Shown here in pieces: positions 7,953 to 16,345 of a DNA stretch of 64,000 nt; within the stretch, counting starts at the first letter, position 1; every line of letters starts with the position of its first letter. The position numbers and the translations under genes were made by a program. Under the pieces are notes generated by a model. It worked only from the letters and a program-made list of their open reading frames with translations, searched no databases and was not told where the DNA came from. Source of the stretch: Akkermansiaceae bacterium (lineage in GTDB: Bacteria > Verrucomicrobiota > Verrucomicrobiia > Verrucomicrobiales > Akkermansiaceae); NCBI GenBank assembly GCA_013041925.1, contig JABDRB010000011.1, positions 124,001-188,000 on the forward strand, written 5' to 3'.

Positions 7953-8396
7953 TCATGAAATCACGCCTCCTCCCCCCTTGGTCACCACCCGACCCTCACC
8001 CGCCGTGGTAAGCTTCAACCAAATAGCCCCCATCGGCAACAAATCAGGAAACTTGTCAGGCCACTCAACCACCATAATTCCGTCCTCATCTAAATACTCG
8101 TCCCAACCAATTCGCAGCACTTCATTCTCGGTTTCCATCCGGTAAAAATCAAAATGAAACAGAGGCAGACGCCCGCCACTGTATTCATGCGCCAAACTAA
8201 AAGTAGGGCTCGTGACCTCACCATGACACCCTAAACCCTCCGCTATCCCTTTCGTAAAATGGGTCTTACCTGCACCAAGACCACCTTGAAGCGCCACGAC
8301 ATCTCCCGCCACAAGCCCCTCAGCCATCTCGACTCCCAGAGCCATCATCTCCTCGGCCGATGCCACCTGCCTCACAAAATTCTCGTCCACCATCAT
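7953..8396 (-). CDS. tsaE: tRNA threonylcarbamoyladenosine biosynthesis ATPase TsaE
   Basis: P-loop ATPase that works with TsaB and TsaD to place the t6A modification on ANN-decoding tRNAs. The 147-residue product has the Walker A motif GGLGAGKTHFTKGIAEGLG, the TSPTFSLAHEY threonine-rich switch and FHFDFYR followed by GWDEYL and VVEWPDKF, all characteristic of TsaE. Length is typical. It starts six bases after the stop of the TetR gene, implying co-transcription with it, and precedes the rfbB relic and truA, so two tRNA-modification genes share this strand. Confidence 0.95.
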   Translation of the reverse strand: MMVDENFVRQVASAEEMMALGVEMAEGLVAGDVVALQGGLGAGKTHFTKGIAEGLGCHGEVTSPTFSLAHEYSGGRLPLFHFDFYRMETENEVLRIGWDEYLDEDGIMVVEWPDKFPDLLPMGAIWLKLTTAGEGRVVTKGGGGVIS

Positions 8397-8402
8397 CTCT
8401 TT

Positions 8403-9056
8403 TTAGTCCACATTATGTCGCCGCCCACCAAATCCACAAAGCGTATACTCGACAACATCCTGCAGCATCTCCTCTCGGTCAATCTCCCCGATGTCTTCCT
8501 GGGATCCTGAACTCAGCTGAAGCGCCACCTTACCCAAGCCGTGATAGAGCATCACCGAGCCCGCCGCAAACACCATATGCTTCACAAGGGTCAACGGATC
8601 AACACCCGGAAACTTCACCATAAACGCCTTGGCATAAGCCTGGATCATTTCCGTGTAAAGACTCCTGCTGGCTGGGGGGATCGTGTAGTCGCTTTCAATC
8701 AGGTAACGCGCTAACATACGCAACATCAGACCCGACCGCACTCCGCACTCGTCAGGCATCACCACCGGCCTCATAAAGGCCGTTACCAGTTCCACCAACG
8801 GCACCTCATCCACAGAACCATGCATGGTCACCAGCTCGTTAAGAAGCTTGATCCGATATTCATTGATCGGGTTCATGCAATGCTTCACCGTCTCCTGAAT
8901 CAATCCCTCCTTTCCTCCAAAATGATAACTCACACTCGCCAGATTCACACCGGCGGTATTGGTGACATCACGCACAGATACATCCTCAAAACCCCGCTCA
9001 GCAAACAGGTTCCAAGCCGCATCCAGTATCTGATCTCTCGTCTCCACTAGTCTCAC
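8403..9056 (-). CDS. TetR-family transcriptional regulator
   Basis: DNA-binding regulator with an N-terminal helix-turn-helix (ILDAAWNLFAERGFEDVSV, then VNLASVSYHFGGKEGLI, the TetR recognition helix) and a C-terminal ligand-binding and dimerisation domain. The 217-residue form from GTG 9056 is preferred because GGAAGGGGAG lies nine bases upstream of it and a TATAAT box lies just upstream at 9085-9090; a TTG at 9083 would give 226 residues. A perfect palindrome overlaps that -10 box, so self-repression is likely. It is divergent to a DNA methyltransferase gene 76 bases away, which may share the control region. The ligand is unknown. Confidence 0.88.
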   Translation of the reverse strand: MRLVETRDQILDAAWNLFAERGFEDVSVRDVTNTAGVNLASVSYHFGGKEGLIQETVKHCMNPINEYRIKLLNELVTMHGSVDEVPLVELVTAFMRPVVMPDECGVRSGLMLRMLARYLIESDYTIPPASRSLYTEMIQAYAKAFMVKFPGVDPLTLVKHMVFAAGSVMLYHGLGKVALQLSSGSQEDIGEIDREEMLQDVVEYTLCGFGGRRHNVD

Positions 9057-9084
9057 AATAGGCAACTCCCCTTCCGCGGTCAAT

Positions 9085-9099
9085 ATTATACGACCGTAT
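9085..9099 (-). promoter_or_regulatory. Probable TetR operator over a -10 box
   Basis: The perfect inverted repeat ATACG-AC-CGTAT (9088-9099) overlaps a consensus TATAAT read on the minus strand (9085-9090). It sits in the gap between tetR and the divergent methyltransferase gene, the usual place for a TetR autorepressor site. No good -35 box accompanies it. Confidence 0.5.
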
Positions 9100-9131
9100 T
9101 AAAATGCGACTCCCTGCTTTTCATTCATGCC

Positions 9132-9989
9132 ATGATGTGCAAACCCTCAGCCATGCCCACCGACATCCATATCATCCACAATGATTGTCTCCTCGGCATG
9201 AGCCAAATCCCCGACAACTCGATCGATCTCGTTGTCACCTCGCCCCCTTATAATTTGGGCATCCAATACGACACCTACCAGGACAAAGCTGATAGAGCAT
9301 CGTTTATCGACTGGTGCCTCGCATGGGCCGCTCAGGTCAAGCGTGTCATGCGTGACGATGCTTCATTTTTTCTTAACCTCGGAGCTGCCCCTAAAAACCC
9401 ACTCCTCCCTCATCAACTCCTGCTCGCTCTCGCCCAAACCGACGACGCACTCTTCACCCTGCAAAACACCTTCCACTGGGTGAAATCCATTTCAATCAAA
9501 ACACGCCAAGGGGAAACCATCAGCGCCGGACACTTCAAACCCATCAATAGCAAACGCTACGTCAACGATTGCCACGAATACATCTTCCACCTCACCCAAT
9601 CAGGGTCCGTCCCACTCGAACGCCGCGCCGCAGGTGTCCCTTATGCCGATAAATCTAACATAAGTCGATGGAGCCATACCGACGGTGAAGACAAACGCTG
9701 CCGAGGAAACAATTGGTTTCTCCCCTACGACACCATCAGCAGTCGTGACAAAGACCGCCCCCATCCCGCCACCTTCCCCATCGGCCTGGTCGAACAATGT
9801 ATCCGCATCCACGGTAAAGGTGAGCAAACCCACCTCTTAGACCCCTTCAACGGAATCGGCACATCCGCCATCGCCGCCCACAGAATGCACGTCGCCAGCT
9901 ACACCGGATTCGATATCGACGCTGGCTACATCGCCACCACCCACGAACGACTTGCCACCGAAAAAAATAAGCCCCCCGAGCTAATCTAA
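9132..9989 (+). CDS. Solitary DNA methyltransferase, beta-type motif order (N4-cytosine or N6-adenine)
   Basis: SAM-dependent methylation of an exocyclic amino group in DNA. In the 285-residue product the catalytic motif TSPPYN (residues 36-41) comes before the SAM-binding region (DPFNGIGTSAIAAHR, from about residue 237), the order of beta-class enzymes such as YhdJ. No restriction endonuclease or specificity subunit is adjacent, so it is an orphan, possibly regulatory, methyltransferase. ATGs at 9132, 9135 and 9153 are all possible; the last, giving MPTDIHIIHND, fits family N-termini best. The gene is divergent from a TetR regulator. SPPY is compatible with either base, so the modified base is not decided. 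Confidence 0.88.
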   Translation: MMCKPSAMPTDIHIIHNDCLLGMSQIPDNSIDLVVTSPPYNLGIQYDTYQDKADRASFIDWCLAWAAQVKRVMRDDASFFLNLGAAPKNPLLPHQLLLALAQTDDALFTLQNTFHWVKSISIKTRQGETISAGHFKPINSKRYVNDCHEYIFHLTQSGSVPLERRAAGVPYADKSNISRWSHTDGEDKRCRGNNWFLPYDTISSRDKDRPHPATFPIGLVEQCIRIHGKGEQTHLLDPFNGIGTSAIAAHRMHVASYTGFDIDAGYIATTHERLATEKNKPPELI

Positions 9990-10018
9990 TTCCGTGCCCT
10001 CCCCAACTTCATGACATC

Positions 10019-11032
10019 ATGGAACTAACTCGCCCCACCCTCGTCCTCGCCCCCATGCAGGACATCACCAATCTGCCCTTCATGCGCGTGATGCAGCGCC
10101 GTGGTGGGCCCGACTACTATGTCACGGAATACTTTCGCGTGCATGCCGACTATCATTTGGAAAAAAAGATCCTTCGCAGCATCACTGAAAACCAAACAGG
10201 CCGGCCGATCTACGCGCAGCTGATTGGTCAAGACATCAACGCCTTGGTGCGGGTCGCCAAGGAGCTTCACCATTACCCCATCGCCGGGATCGACCTCAAC
10301 CTCGGCTGCCCCGCTCGAGTCGTCTACAACAAGGATGCCGGTGGTGGATTGTTAAGAAAAAAAGACCACATGGAAGCCATCATCGCCGCCCTGCGGGATG
10401 CTGTCACCAGCAAGTTCACCGTAAAAACACGCGTAGGTTTCGATCGACATGACGAGTTCGGCCGACTCCTTGAGGTCTTCACCCGCCACGCCATCGACAC
10501 CCTCACCATCCACGGCAGAACCGTCAAAGAACGTTATCAGACAGCTGTGCATACCGACTGCATTCAGCAGGCCGTCTCAGAGATGAACTGTCCCGTGATC
10601 GCCAACGGCAACGTCGTTGATGTGAGCACCGGGCAAGGCATGATACGGCGCACCGGTGCCGACGGCCTGATGATCGGCCGAGGTGCCATCCGTAACCCAT
10701 GGATCTTCGACCAACTCCGCGCCGCCCATGCCGGACATCAACCCCAACATGTCTCTCGCGCTGATCTCTTGCATTACATCATGGACCTCTATCAGGAAGT
10801 AGCCACCCATGCCCATGCATTCGATGAGCCCAAACATGTCAACCGGATGAAAAAATACCTCATTTACATCGCTCAGGGGCTCGATGACGATTTCGAACAC
10901 CAAATCCGACGCGTCACCAGCGCTAAATCCTTCCACCATGTTTGCCATGATTTTCTCGATAACGCAAAACCCATCCCCACCCACCCGCCCAACGATTCCA
11001 AGCTGTTCTGTGGTTTCGATGCATTGCGCTAG
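10019..11032 (+). CDS. dus: tRNA-dihydrouridine synthase
   Basis: FMN-dependent reduction of uridine to dihydrouridine in tRNA. The 337-residue TIM-barrel protein has LAPMQDITNLPFMRVM at the start, AQLIGQD, the catalytic block GIDLNLGCPARVVYNKDAGG with the proton-donating Cys, TVKTRVGFD, LTIHGRTVKERY, PVIANGNV and DGLMIGRGAIRNPWIF. This is a complete Dus; it cannot be assigned to DusA, B or C with confidence from motifs alone. It lies 29 bases after the methyltransferase and 28 bases before mlaF on the same strand, so the three may be co-transcribed. Confidence 0.94.
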   Translation: MELTRPTLVLAPMQDITNLPFMRVMQRRGGPDYYVTEYFRVHADYHLEKKILRSITENQTGRPIYAQLIGQDINALVRVAKELHHYPIAGIDLNLGCPARVVYNKDAGGGLLRKKDHMEAIIAALRDAVTSKFTVKTRVGFDRHDEFGRLLEVFTRHAIDTLTIHGRTVKERYQTAVHTDCIQQAVSEMNCPVIANGNVVDVSTGQGMIRRTGADGLMIGRGAIRNPWIFDQLRAAHAGHQPQHVSRADLLHYIMDLYQEVATHAHAFDEPKHVNRMKKYLIYIAQGLDDDFEHQIRRVTSAKSFHHVCHDFLDNAKPIPTHPPNDSKLFCGFDALR

Positions 11033-11060
11033 GCCGAGCCGTGTGCTATAAACAGATCTC

Positions 11061-11828
11061 GTGTCTGAATCCTCTCCAGATGTCCCCCTCATCCGCGTGC
11101 GGGGACTCCACCAACACTTCGGCGACAACCACGTGCTACGCGGTGTCGATCTCGATGTGCACAAAGGCGAAACTCTCTGCCTCCTCAGCAGCTCCGGCGG
11201 TGGCAAAACCGTGCTCGTCAAACATATGCTCGGACTGATGCAACCCGACAAAGGAACCATCGAGGTCGACGGCGTGGATATTTCCCACATGCGCGAACGC
11301 CACCTCGGCCCAGTCCGCAAGAAACTCGGCATGATGTTTCAAAACAGCGCCCTGTTCGACTCCATGACCGTGGCCCAAAACATCGCCTTCCCCCTGCATG
11401 AACAAGGCATCAAGGACATCAATGAATTGAACCGCCGCGTCAGCGATGTGCTCGAAATCGTCCGCCTCCCCGGACAGGAGAATAAAATGCCCTCAGACCT
11501 CTCTGGCGGCATGAAAAAACGTGTCGCTCTCGCACGCGCCATCGTCGATCGCCCTACCTGCGTCTGCTATGATGAACCACACGCAGGACTCGACCCCATC
11601 ACTGCGGGATCCATCGATAAGCTCATCAAACGCCTGCAACACGACTTCGGCATCACCAACATCGTCATCACCCATGAATTACGCAGTGTTTTCCGCATCG
11701 CCGATCGAATTATCTTCATGAAAGACGGCACCGTCTACTGGCAAGGAACCCCCGCCGAAATGCAAGTCAGCCAGGACCCCGTGCTCACCAGCTTCCTCAC
11801 GGGTGACGACAGCGAAACCCATGCCTAG
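11061..11828 (+). CDS. mlaF: MlaF-like ABC transporter ATPase (phospholipid/MCE system)
   Basis: Cytoplasmic ATPase of an MlaFEDB-type complex that moves phospholipids between the inner membrane and an MCE protein. The 255-residue product (GTG start) has RVRGLHQHFGDNHVLRGVDL, a Walker A region LLSSSGGGKTVLVKHMLGL, Q-loop MMFQNSALFDSMTV, signature LSGGMKKRVALARAI and Walker B CVCYDEPHAGLDPI. The SALFDSMTVxxNIAFPL stretch is MlaF-typical. Unusually, the first glycine of GxxGxGK[ST] is serine here. The matching MCE protein gene mlaD lies 1.8 kb downstream, beyond an opposite-strand GH29 gene; no permease (mlaE) is in the window. Confidence 0.9.
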   Translation: MSESSPDVPLIRVRGLHQHFGDNHVLRGVDLDVHKGETLCLLSSSGGGKTVLVKHMLGLMQPDKGTIEVDGVDISHMRERHLGPVRKKLGMMFQNSALFDSMTVAQNIAFPLHEQGIKDINELNRRVSDVLEIVRLPGQENKMPSDLSGGMKKRVALARAIVDRPTCVCYDEPHAGLDPITAGSIDKLIKRLQHDFGITNIVITHELRSVFRIADRIIFMKDGTVYWQGTPAEMQVSQDPVLTSFLTGDDSETHA

Positions 11829-11829
11829 A

Positions 11830-11849
11830 CCCGAGCCATTAAGCTCGGG
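11830..11849 (+). terminator. Hairpin after mlaF
   Basis: CCCGAGC / GCTCGGG perfect 7-bp stem with loop CATTAA two bases past the mlaF stop, with a smaller CCCGT / ACGGG hairpin shortly after. There is no T tract on either strand, so it is a weak or structural terminator between convergent mlaF and the GH29 gene. Confidence 0.4.
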
Positions 11850-11983
11850 GGGCACTAATCCCGTTGCTTACGGGGAAGCATGTTGAAAAAATACGACACA
11901 CTGCAGACGCCACCAAAAAAAATCTTCCACTAGAACATAGTCTTCAGAGCGTTGAGTTTACCCTCTATTAACCAGTGAATGGT

Positions 11984-13393
11984 TTATTTAATTTCAATAC
12001 GATAAACCAAGCCATGGGGGTTAGGGGCTTGGTCTGGAATGGAGATTCGTAGCCCCTCTGCCGCGTGTTTCCATTCGGTTTTCTCTTTTGATCCGAGGAG
12101 TTTGACTGAGCTGATATTTAAATCAGGCTGTGCGGCGCGGCTGAATGTCTTGAGGAGAAGCTTATCTTTCGGCCACTCTGTGCAGATGGCGTAGACGATG
12201 TTTTTCTTTGCTGTGAAGTAGATTGCATCTCCCTCGTTACTGACCTTCCATGCGGATGCACCACGCAGTGCCTCTTCGTTAATATCCATCCATTTTCCCG
12301 CATCCTGAAGACGGTCAATACAAGGCTGAGGCAGTGTTCCCTCAGCTGTTGGGCCTACGTTAAGCAGGTAATTGCCACCTTTACTTACGATGTCCGCTAA
12401 TCGACGAATGATCTCTCCGGGCTCCACCCACTTGTGATCGTTTTTATTGTAACCGTAGCTGGTATTCATCGACCCTGGATTCTCCCACTCAAAGTTGATC
12501 GAGTTATCAAGAATTTTGTTATCCCCTGAGGAAATGTAGTCGCAGTAGGGCGGCGGGACTTCTTCGGGAAAGGCGGGACTCCAGATCCGACTATTGATGA
12601 TTGTGTCTGGGCTGAGCTCGCGGATTAAATGATAGGTGCTCTCGATCTGATCGGGAGATTTCATCTCAATGGCGTCAAACCAGAGCAGGTCAATATCGTA
12701 TTGAGTGATGAGCTCTTTGACCTGGGGCAGTGCTATTTCTTCAAAATAGCGGTCGAAATCCTCGTCGGTAGAATTCGGGAAATCCCAGGTGTTCGTCTGC
12801 TTATAACGATTGCCTTGCCCTGTGGGACGATACCAGTCGCGATCCACCGAATAATAAATTCCAAACTTGAGGCCGGCACGGTGGCAGGCTTTTTCTAATT
12901 CTGCGATGATATCACGTTTGTAGGGTGTGGCATCCATCACATCATAGTCCGTAACCTTGGAATCAAAGATGCTAAAGCCGTCGTGGTGTTTGGCTGTGAT
13001 GACCACATACCGCATACCCGCCTTCTTCGCTACATCAACCCAAGCGTCGGCATTGAATTGTTCAGGATTAAAACGCTTCGCGAGCCCCGCATATTCATCG
13101 CGTGGGATTTTCTCACTAAACATGATCCATTCCGAGTAGCCATGGTCATACACCTTGTCCTTCCATGTGCCGGCGGGTATGGCATAAAGCCCCCAATGAA
13201 TAAACAAGCCATAGCGCGCGTCTTTCCACCATGCGATGCGCTCTTGACGCGCATCTTGGCTATCGACCGCGGTGGCTACTTCTCCTGAGGAGGATTCTTC
13301 TGAGCTGGCATCTGCTGAGGACGGGCTGCTTTTGCATCCTGAGAGGATCGTAACGATCAGCGAAACGTGGAGGAGTTGAATGAGGAATTTCAT
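11984..13393 (-). CDS. Alpha-L-fucosidase, GH29, lipoprotein
   Basis: Retaining exo-fucosidase expected to release terminal L-fucose from fucose-containing glycans. The 469-residue product starts MKFLIQLLHVSLIVTILSGC; the LSGC lipobox predicts a lipid-anchored exported enzyme, followed by a serine-rich linker. The GH29 catalytic domain shows WWKDARYGLFIHWGLYAIPAG, VVITAKHHDGFSIFDS, GIYYSVDRDWYRP, LLWFDAIE (nucleophile Asp in WFD) and GGNYLLNVGPTAEG. The in-frame ATG at 13438 is not used because it would spoil the signal peptide. It lies on the opposite strand between mlaF and mlaD and is more AT-rich than they are, suggesting insertion. Confidence 0.92.
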   Translation of the reverse strand: MKFLIQLLHVSLIVTILSGCKSSPSSADASSEESSSGEVATAVDSQDARQERIAWWKDARYGLFIHWGLYAIPAGTWKDKVYDHGYSEWIMFSEKIPRDEYAGLAKRFNPEQFNADAWVDVAKKAGMRYVVITAKHHDGFSIFDSKVTDYDVMDATPYKRDIIAELEKACHRAGLKFGIYYSVDRDWYRPTGQGNRYKQTNTWDFPNSTDEDFDRYFEEIALPQVKELITQYDIDLLWFDAIEMKSPDQIESTYHLIRELSPDTIINSRIWSPAFPEEVPPPYCDYISSGDNKILDNSINFEWENPGSMNTSYGYNKNDHKWVEPGEIIRRLADIVSKGGNYLLNVGPTAEGTLPQPCIDRLQDAGKWMDINEEALRGASAWKVSNEGDAIYFTAKKNIVYAICTEWPKDKLLLKTFSRAAQPDLNISSVKLLGSKEKTEWKHAAEGLRISIPDQAPNPHGLVYRIEIK

Positions 13394-13598
13394 AATTAGG
13401 TTGTGAAAAATCAGATAGGAAGACGGCGTCATTGTCAAAACCCTTTTTGATCGGTTCTGGGCGCACTAAGGGAGGGGGGAGATTTTCGGAAGATCGGGTC
13501 GGTTAGCAGCTCACCGCCGCCGCGATCCACCCTCCCCTGATTTGAACTCGATTTTTTTGCCACTTGCATGAGTTGGCAATCCAAGGGAAACTGTGCAC

Positions 13599-14630
13599 AT
13601 GCCCGCGAGGGAAAAACGACGCGAAAGAACGGCCGGACTCTTTGTCCTCATCGGCCTCCTATTACTGGGGGTGCTGATTGTGGAGTTTGGGCGCTTTGGG
13701 GATCGATTCAAAGGGCACTACCCGCTCTACATTGAATTTCCTGACACGGCGGGGATCATCAAAAACAGCGAGGTCCGACTCCGCGGCGCCAAGATCGGGC
13801 GAGTTGCCACCCAGCCTACACTCACCGCCAGCGCGGCAAGCAGCACCGTCAGCATGGAAATGCGCATCCGTAACGAGGTGCAAATCCCGCGTGATTCCAC
13901 CTTCCAAATTGGTTCGTCTGGCCTGCTGGGTGACAAGTTTATCGAAATCATTCCTCCGGAGCATGAAGCCGGTGGGTATTACCAAGCGGGTGAAACGATC
14001 ATGGGAGTTGGCGCGGGCGGCTTCGACTCCATCAAATCCGACGCACAAAGCATTGCACGTGATGCCAGCCTGCTTATCAAGGACGCCAAGATCACCTTTC
14101 AAAAAATCGATGACGCGCTCGAATCAATCAATCGCATTGGCAAGAGCGTGAACCACACGATGACCAAGGTGAACCAAGAGTTTCTCTCAAAGGAAAACCT
14201 CGGGCATTTTAACACCGCCATGGCGAACTTCGAGACCTCGAGCCAAAACCTCAAGGGGGCCACGGAAAACCTCAACCCGACCATCACCGACGCACGCGAC
14301 ACACTGGCGAGCATTAAAAAAGCCGCCGATGGCGCCCAGAACCTGATGGCCGATGCTCGGAGCGAAATAAAACACATCAAACCCGCCCTGCGCGATATCC
14401 CCAAAGCCGTGCGAAGTATCGACCGCGCAGCTAGCCAAGCTGAAACAACCATGGCGGCACTTCAAAACAAAGATAGCTTCGTAGGCACCATGGCATACGA
14501 CCGCGAAACCGGCTCCCATGCCAAGGAGTTCATGCGTAACCTCAAACGTTACGGCATCCTGCGCTACCGTGATGACGCCACCAAGGACGAACGCGACCCG
14601 CGTCATCATTTCCGTGGTAGCCGCCGTTAA
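13599..14630 (+). CDS. mlaD: MCE-family protein, MlaD-like
   Basis: Inner-membrane-anchored periplasmic lipid-binding subunit of an Mla-type phospholipid transporter. The 343-residue product has a single N-terminal transmembrane helix (AGLFVLIGLLLLGVLIVEF), an MCE domain (about residues 35-125, with FPDTAGIIKNSEVRLRGAKI and SSGLLGDKFIEI) and a long alpha-helical region up to about residue 300 (NLNPTITDARDTLASIKKA and similar heptads), as in MCE proteins that form needles. ATG 13599 is preferred to GTG 13593 because AAGGGAA is suitably spaced. It follows the GH29 gene (opposite strand) and precedes pssA, so a phospholipid theme persists on this strand. Confidence 0.9.
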   Translation: MPAREKRRERTAGLFVLIGLLLLGVLIVEFGRFGDRFKGHYPLYIEFPDTAGIIKNSEVRLRGAKIGRVATQPTLTASAASSTVSMEMRIRNEVQIPRDSTFQIGSSGLLGDKFIEIIPPEHEAGGYYQAGETIMGVGAGGFDSIKSDAQSIARDASLLIKDAKITFQKIDDALESINRIGKSVNHTMTKVNQEFLSKENLGHFNTAMANFETSSQNLKGATENLNPTITDARDTLASIKKAADGAQNLMADARSEIKHIKPALRDIPKAVRSIDRAASQAETTMAALQNKDSFVGTMAYDRETGSHAKEFMRNLKRYGILRYRDDATKDERDPRHHFRGSRR

Positions 14631-14724
14631 TGGCGCGTCACCCACGGTTTATTTTTCGACTGTCTATTTGCCTCAAATTGTGGTTCAAGCAGCTCCGCCG
14701 AGCACATTCTCACCCCAAGCATCC

Positions 14725-15549
14725 ATGTCTGATTCCAGCCAAGAACCCAAAATCTACCTCCTGCCCAACCTGATGACGGCAGGCAACCTCTGCTGTGGAT
14801 TTTTCGCCGTGCTCACCATCTTCAAGGGGATGCAAATGGCTGAATTTGCCGACGCCTATCCCTTTTATGAAAAAGCCATCCTGCTGATTTTTGGGTCCTG
14901 CTTGTTTGACCTACTCGATGGTCGACTCGCCCGCATGGGCGGCCAAGAATCCCCTTTCGGCCAAGAGTTTGACTCGCTCGCCGACGTCGTCTCCTTCGGG
15001 ATGGCCCCCGCCCTGCTTGTCTCCAAGGCCGTGCTTTTTAACCTGGAAGGGCGCATCGGCTGGGCCATCGCCTTTGTCTACCTACTCTGCGGAGCGATGC
15101 GCTTGGCGCGCTTCAACTGCCTCGCTAATATGCCAAAAAAAGAAGGCGAATCCGTCGACTTCCGCGGCATCCCCATCCCGATGGCCGCCGGCTTCATCGC
15201 ATCCGTTACCTTCCTGCTTATCTCCTTCAGCAAAAACGACCAAGGAAGCGACCTCGGCTACTGGAACTACGTCCTCGGTGCTGCCATGCTCGGTCTCTCC
15301 GGACTCATGATCAGCAACGTCCGCTACCCGAGCTTTAAAAAAATCGATTTCCAAACACGCGGCACGCTCTGGGGGATCGTCTGTGGCGCCCTGCTCATCG
15401 TATTACTCATCAACGAGAACACGCGCTGGTATACCCCCACCGTCATATTCTCTCTCTACCTGAGCTACGGGCTGGTCCGACCACTCATCTCGAAACGTTG
15501 GCGGCGAAACTTCGAACAAGCCGTCGACGGCAACGAGCCACCTCGTTAA
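14725..15549 (+). CDS. pssA: CDP-diacylglycerol--serine O-phosphatidyltransferase
   Basis: Integral membrane enzyme that makes phosphatidylserine, the precursor of phosphatidylethanolamine. The 274-residue product begins MSDSSQEPKIYLLPNLMTAG and holds the CDP-alcohol phosphotransferase signature DGRLARMGGQESPFGQEFDS plus LAD (DGxxAR...G...D...D), with about seven hydrophobic helices after it. YLLPNLMTAGNLCCGF is typical of the Bacillus-type PssA. The frame is open upstream to 14518 but that part overlaps mlaD and has no PssA similarity. It follows mlaD by 94 bases and precedes the amidase. Confidence 0.93.
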   Translation: MSDSSQEPKIYLLPNLMTAGNLCCGFFAVLTIFKGMQMAEFADAYPFYEKAILLIFGSCLFDLLDGRLARMGGQESPFGQEFDSLADVVSFGMAPALLVSKAVLFNLEGRIGWAIAFVYLLCGAMRLARFNCLANMPKKEGESVDFRGIPIPMAAGFIASVTFLLISFSKNDQGSDLGYWNYVLGAAMLGLSGLMISNVRYPSFKKIDFQTRGTLWGIVCGALLIVLLINENTRWYTPTVIFSLYLSYGLVRPLISKRWRRNFEQAVDGNEPPR

Positions 15550-15568
15550 ATCGATCTCAGTTAATCCA

Positions 15569-16303
15569 TTGACTCCACTCGGTGGGAACGTAAACTCATC
15601 GGGAGTATCCCACGCCGTCGTTTTGCAAGCACCCAGCCACGCCCACCCCCGATCCGTCCTCCGATCCCCTTTCCGATCGTGCGCCCAGTCATCCGCCCGG
15701 TGCCTTGGCAGGATCATACTTCTGGTTGTTTTTCTGCTGGCTGGGACGTGGCAGGCCGAGGCACGGAAAATATCGCGGGTCGTCATCGACGCCGGCCACG
15801 GTGGCAAGGATAAGGGAGCCAACCGAGGTGACACCTACGAAAAACACCTGACATTAAAAGTTGCCCGCCTCGTAGAATCCATGCTCAAGGCCAAGGGCAT
15901 GCCGGTCACGATGACGCGCCGCAGCGACCAGTTCGTCTCCCTCAGCAGCCGTGCCGCGATTGCCAACCGCTACAGCAATGCCATTTTTATCAGTATCCAT
16001 TTTAATGCCCATACGGGAACCAAGCTCAAAGGCGTCGAGACCTACTACTACGGAAAACAAGGGCAAAAGCTCGCCGCCCACGTCCACCTCCGGATGTTGA
16101 GTCGACTCAAGCCACGTAATGGTGACACCCGCCAGCGCAAGGACCTCGCGGTGCTCAATAAAACCCGCTGCCCAGCCATCCTCGTCGAGTGTGGCTATAT
16201 CAGCAACCACGCCGAACGAAAACGCATCCTCAGCGCGAGCTATCAGCGCGACTGCGCCAAGGCCATCGTCGATGGCATCTGGGCGTATAAAACATACCGG
16301 TAG
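15569..16303 (+). CDS. N-acetylmuramoyl-L-alanine amidase, Amidase_3 family
   Basis: Zinc amidase that cleaves the bond between muramic acid and the peptide stem in peptidoglycan. The catalytic domain (from about residue 70) shows VVIDAGHGGKDKGA (first zinc His), a TYEKHLTL segment (zinc Glu), FISIHFNAH (second zinc His) and PAILVECGYISN (catalytic Glu). A hydrophobic stretch IILLVVFLLAGTWQAEA just before it is the signal sequence. The TTG at 15569 gives 244 residues with a long odd N-terminus; no ATG or GTG lies closer to the signal peptide, so the true start is uncertain. It is 19 bases after pssA. Length of the catalytic part is normal. Confidence 0.9.
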   Translation: MTPLGGNVNSSGVSHAVVLQAPSHAHPRSVLRSPFRSCAQSSARCLGRIILLVVFLLAGTWQAEARKISRVVIDAGHGGKDKGANRGDTYEKHLTLKVARLVESMLKAKGMPVTMTRRSDQFVSLSSRAAIANRYSNAIFISIHFNAHTGTKLKGVETYYYGKQGQKLAAHVHLRMLSRLKPRNGDTRQRKDLAVLNKTRCPAILVECGYISNHAERKRILSASYQRDCAKAIVDGIWAYKTYR

Positions 16304-16315
16304 ATAGATCGGCAG

Positions 16316-16336
16316 AAAAATCTACCCGTGACGGGT
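16316..16336 (-). terminator. Terminator after mpl
   Basis: Minus strand: ACCCG-TCA-CGGGT hairpin followed after two bases by five T residues, nine bases past the mpl stop and between the convergent amidase and mpl genes. It may act on both strands. Confidence 0.6.
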
Positions 16337-16345
16337 TCCCGCCTG

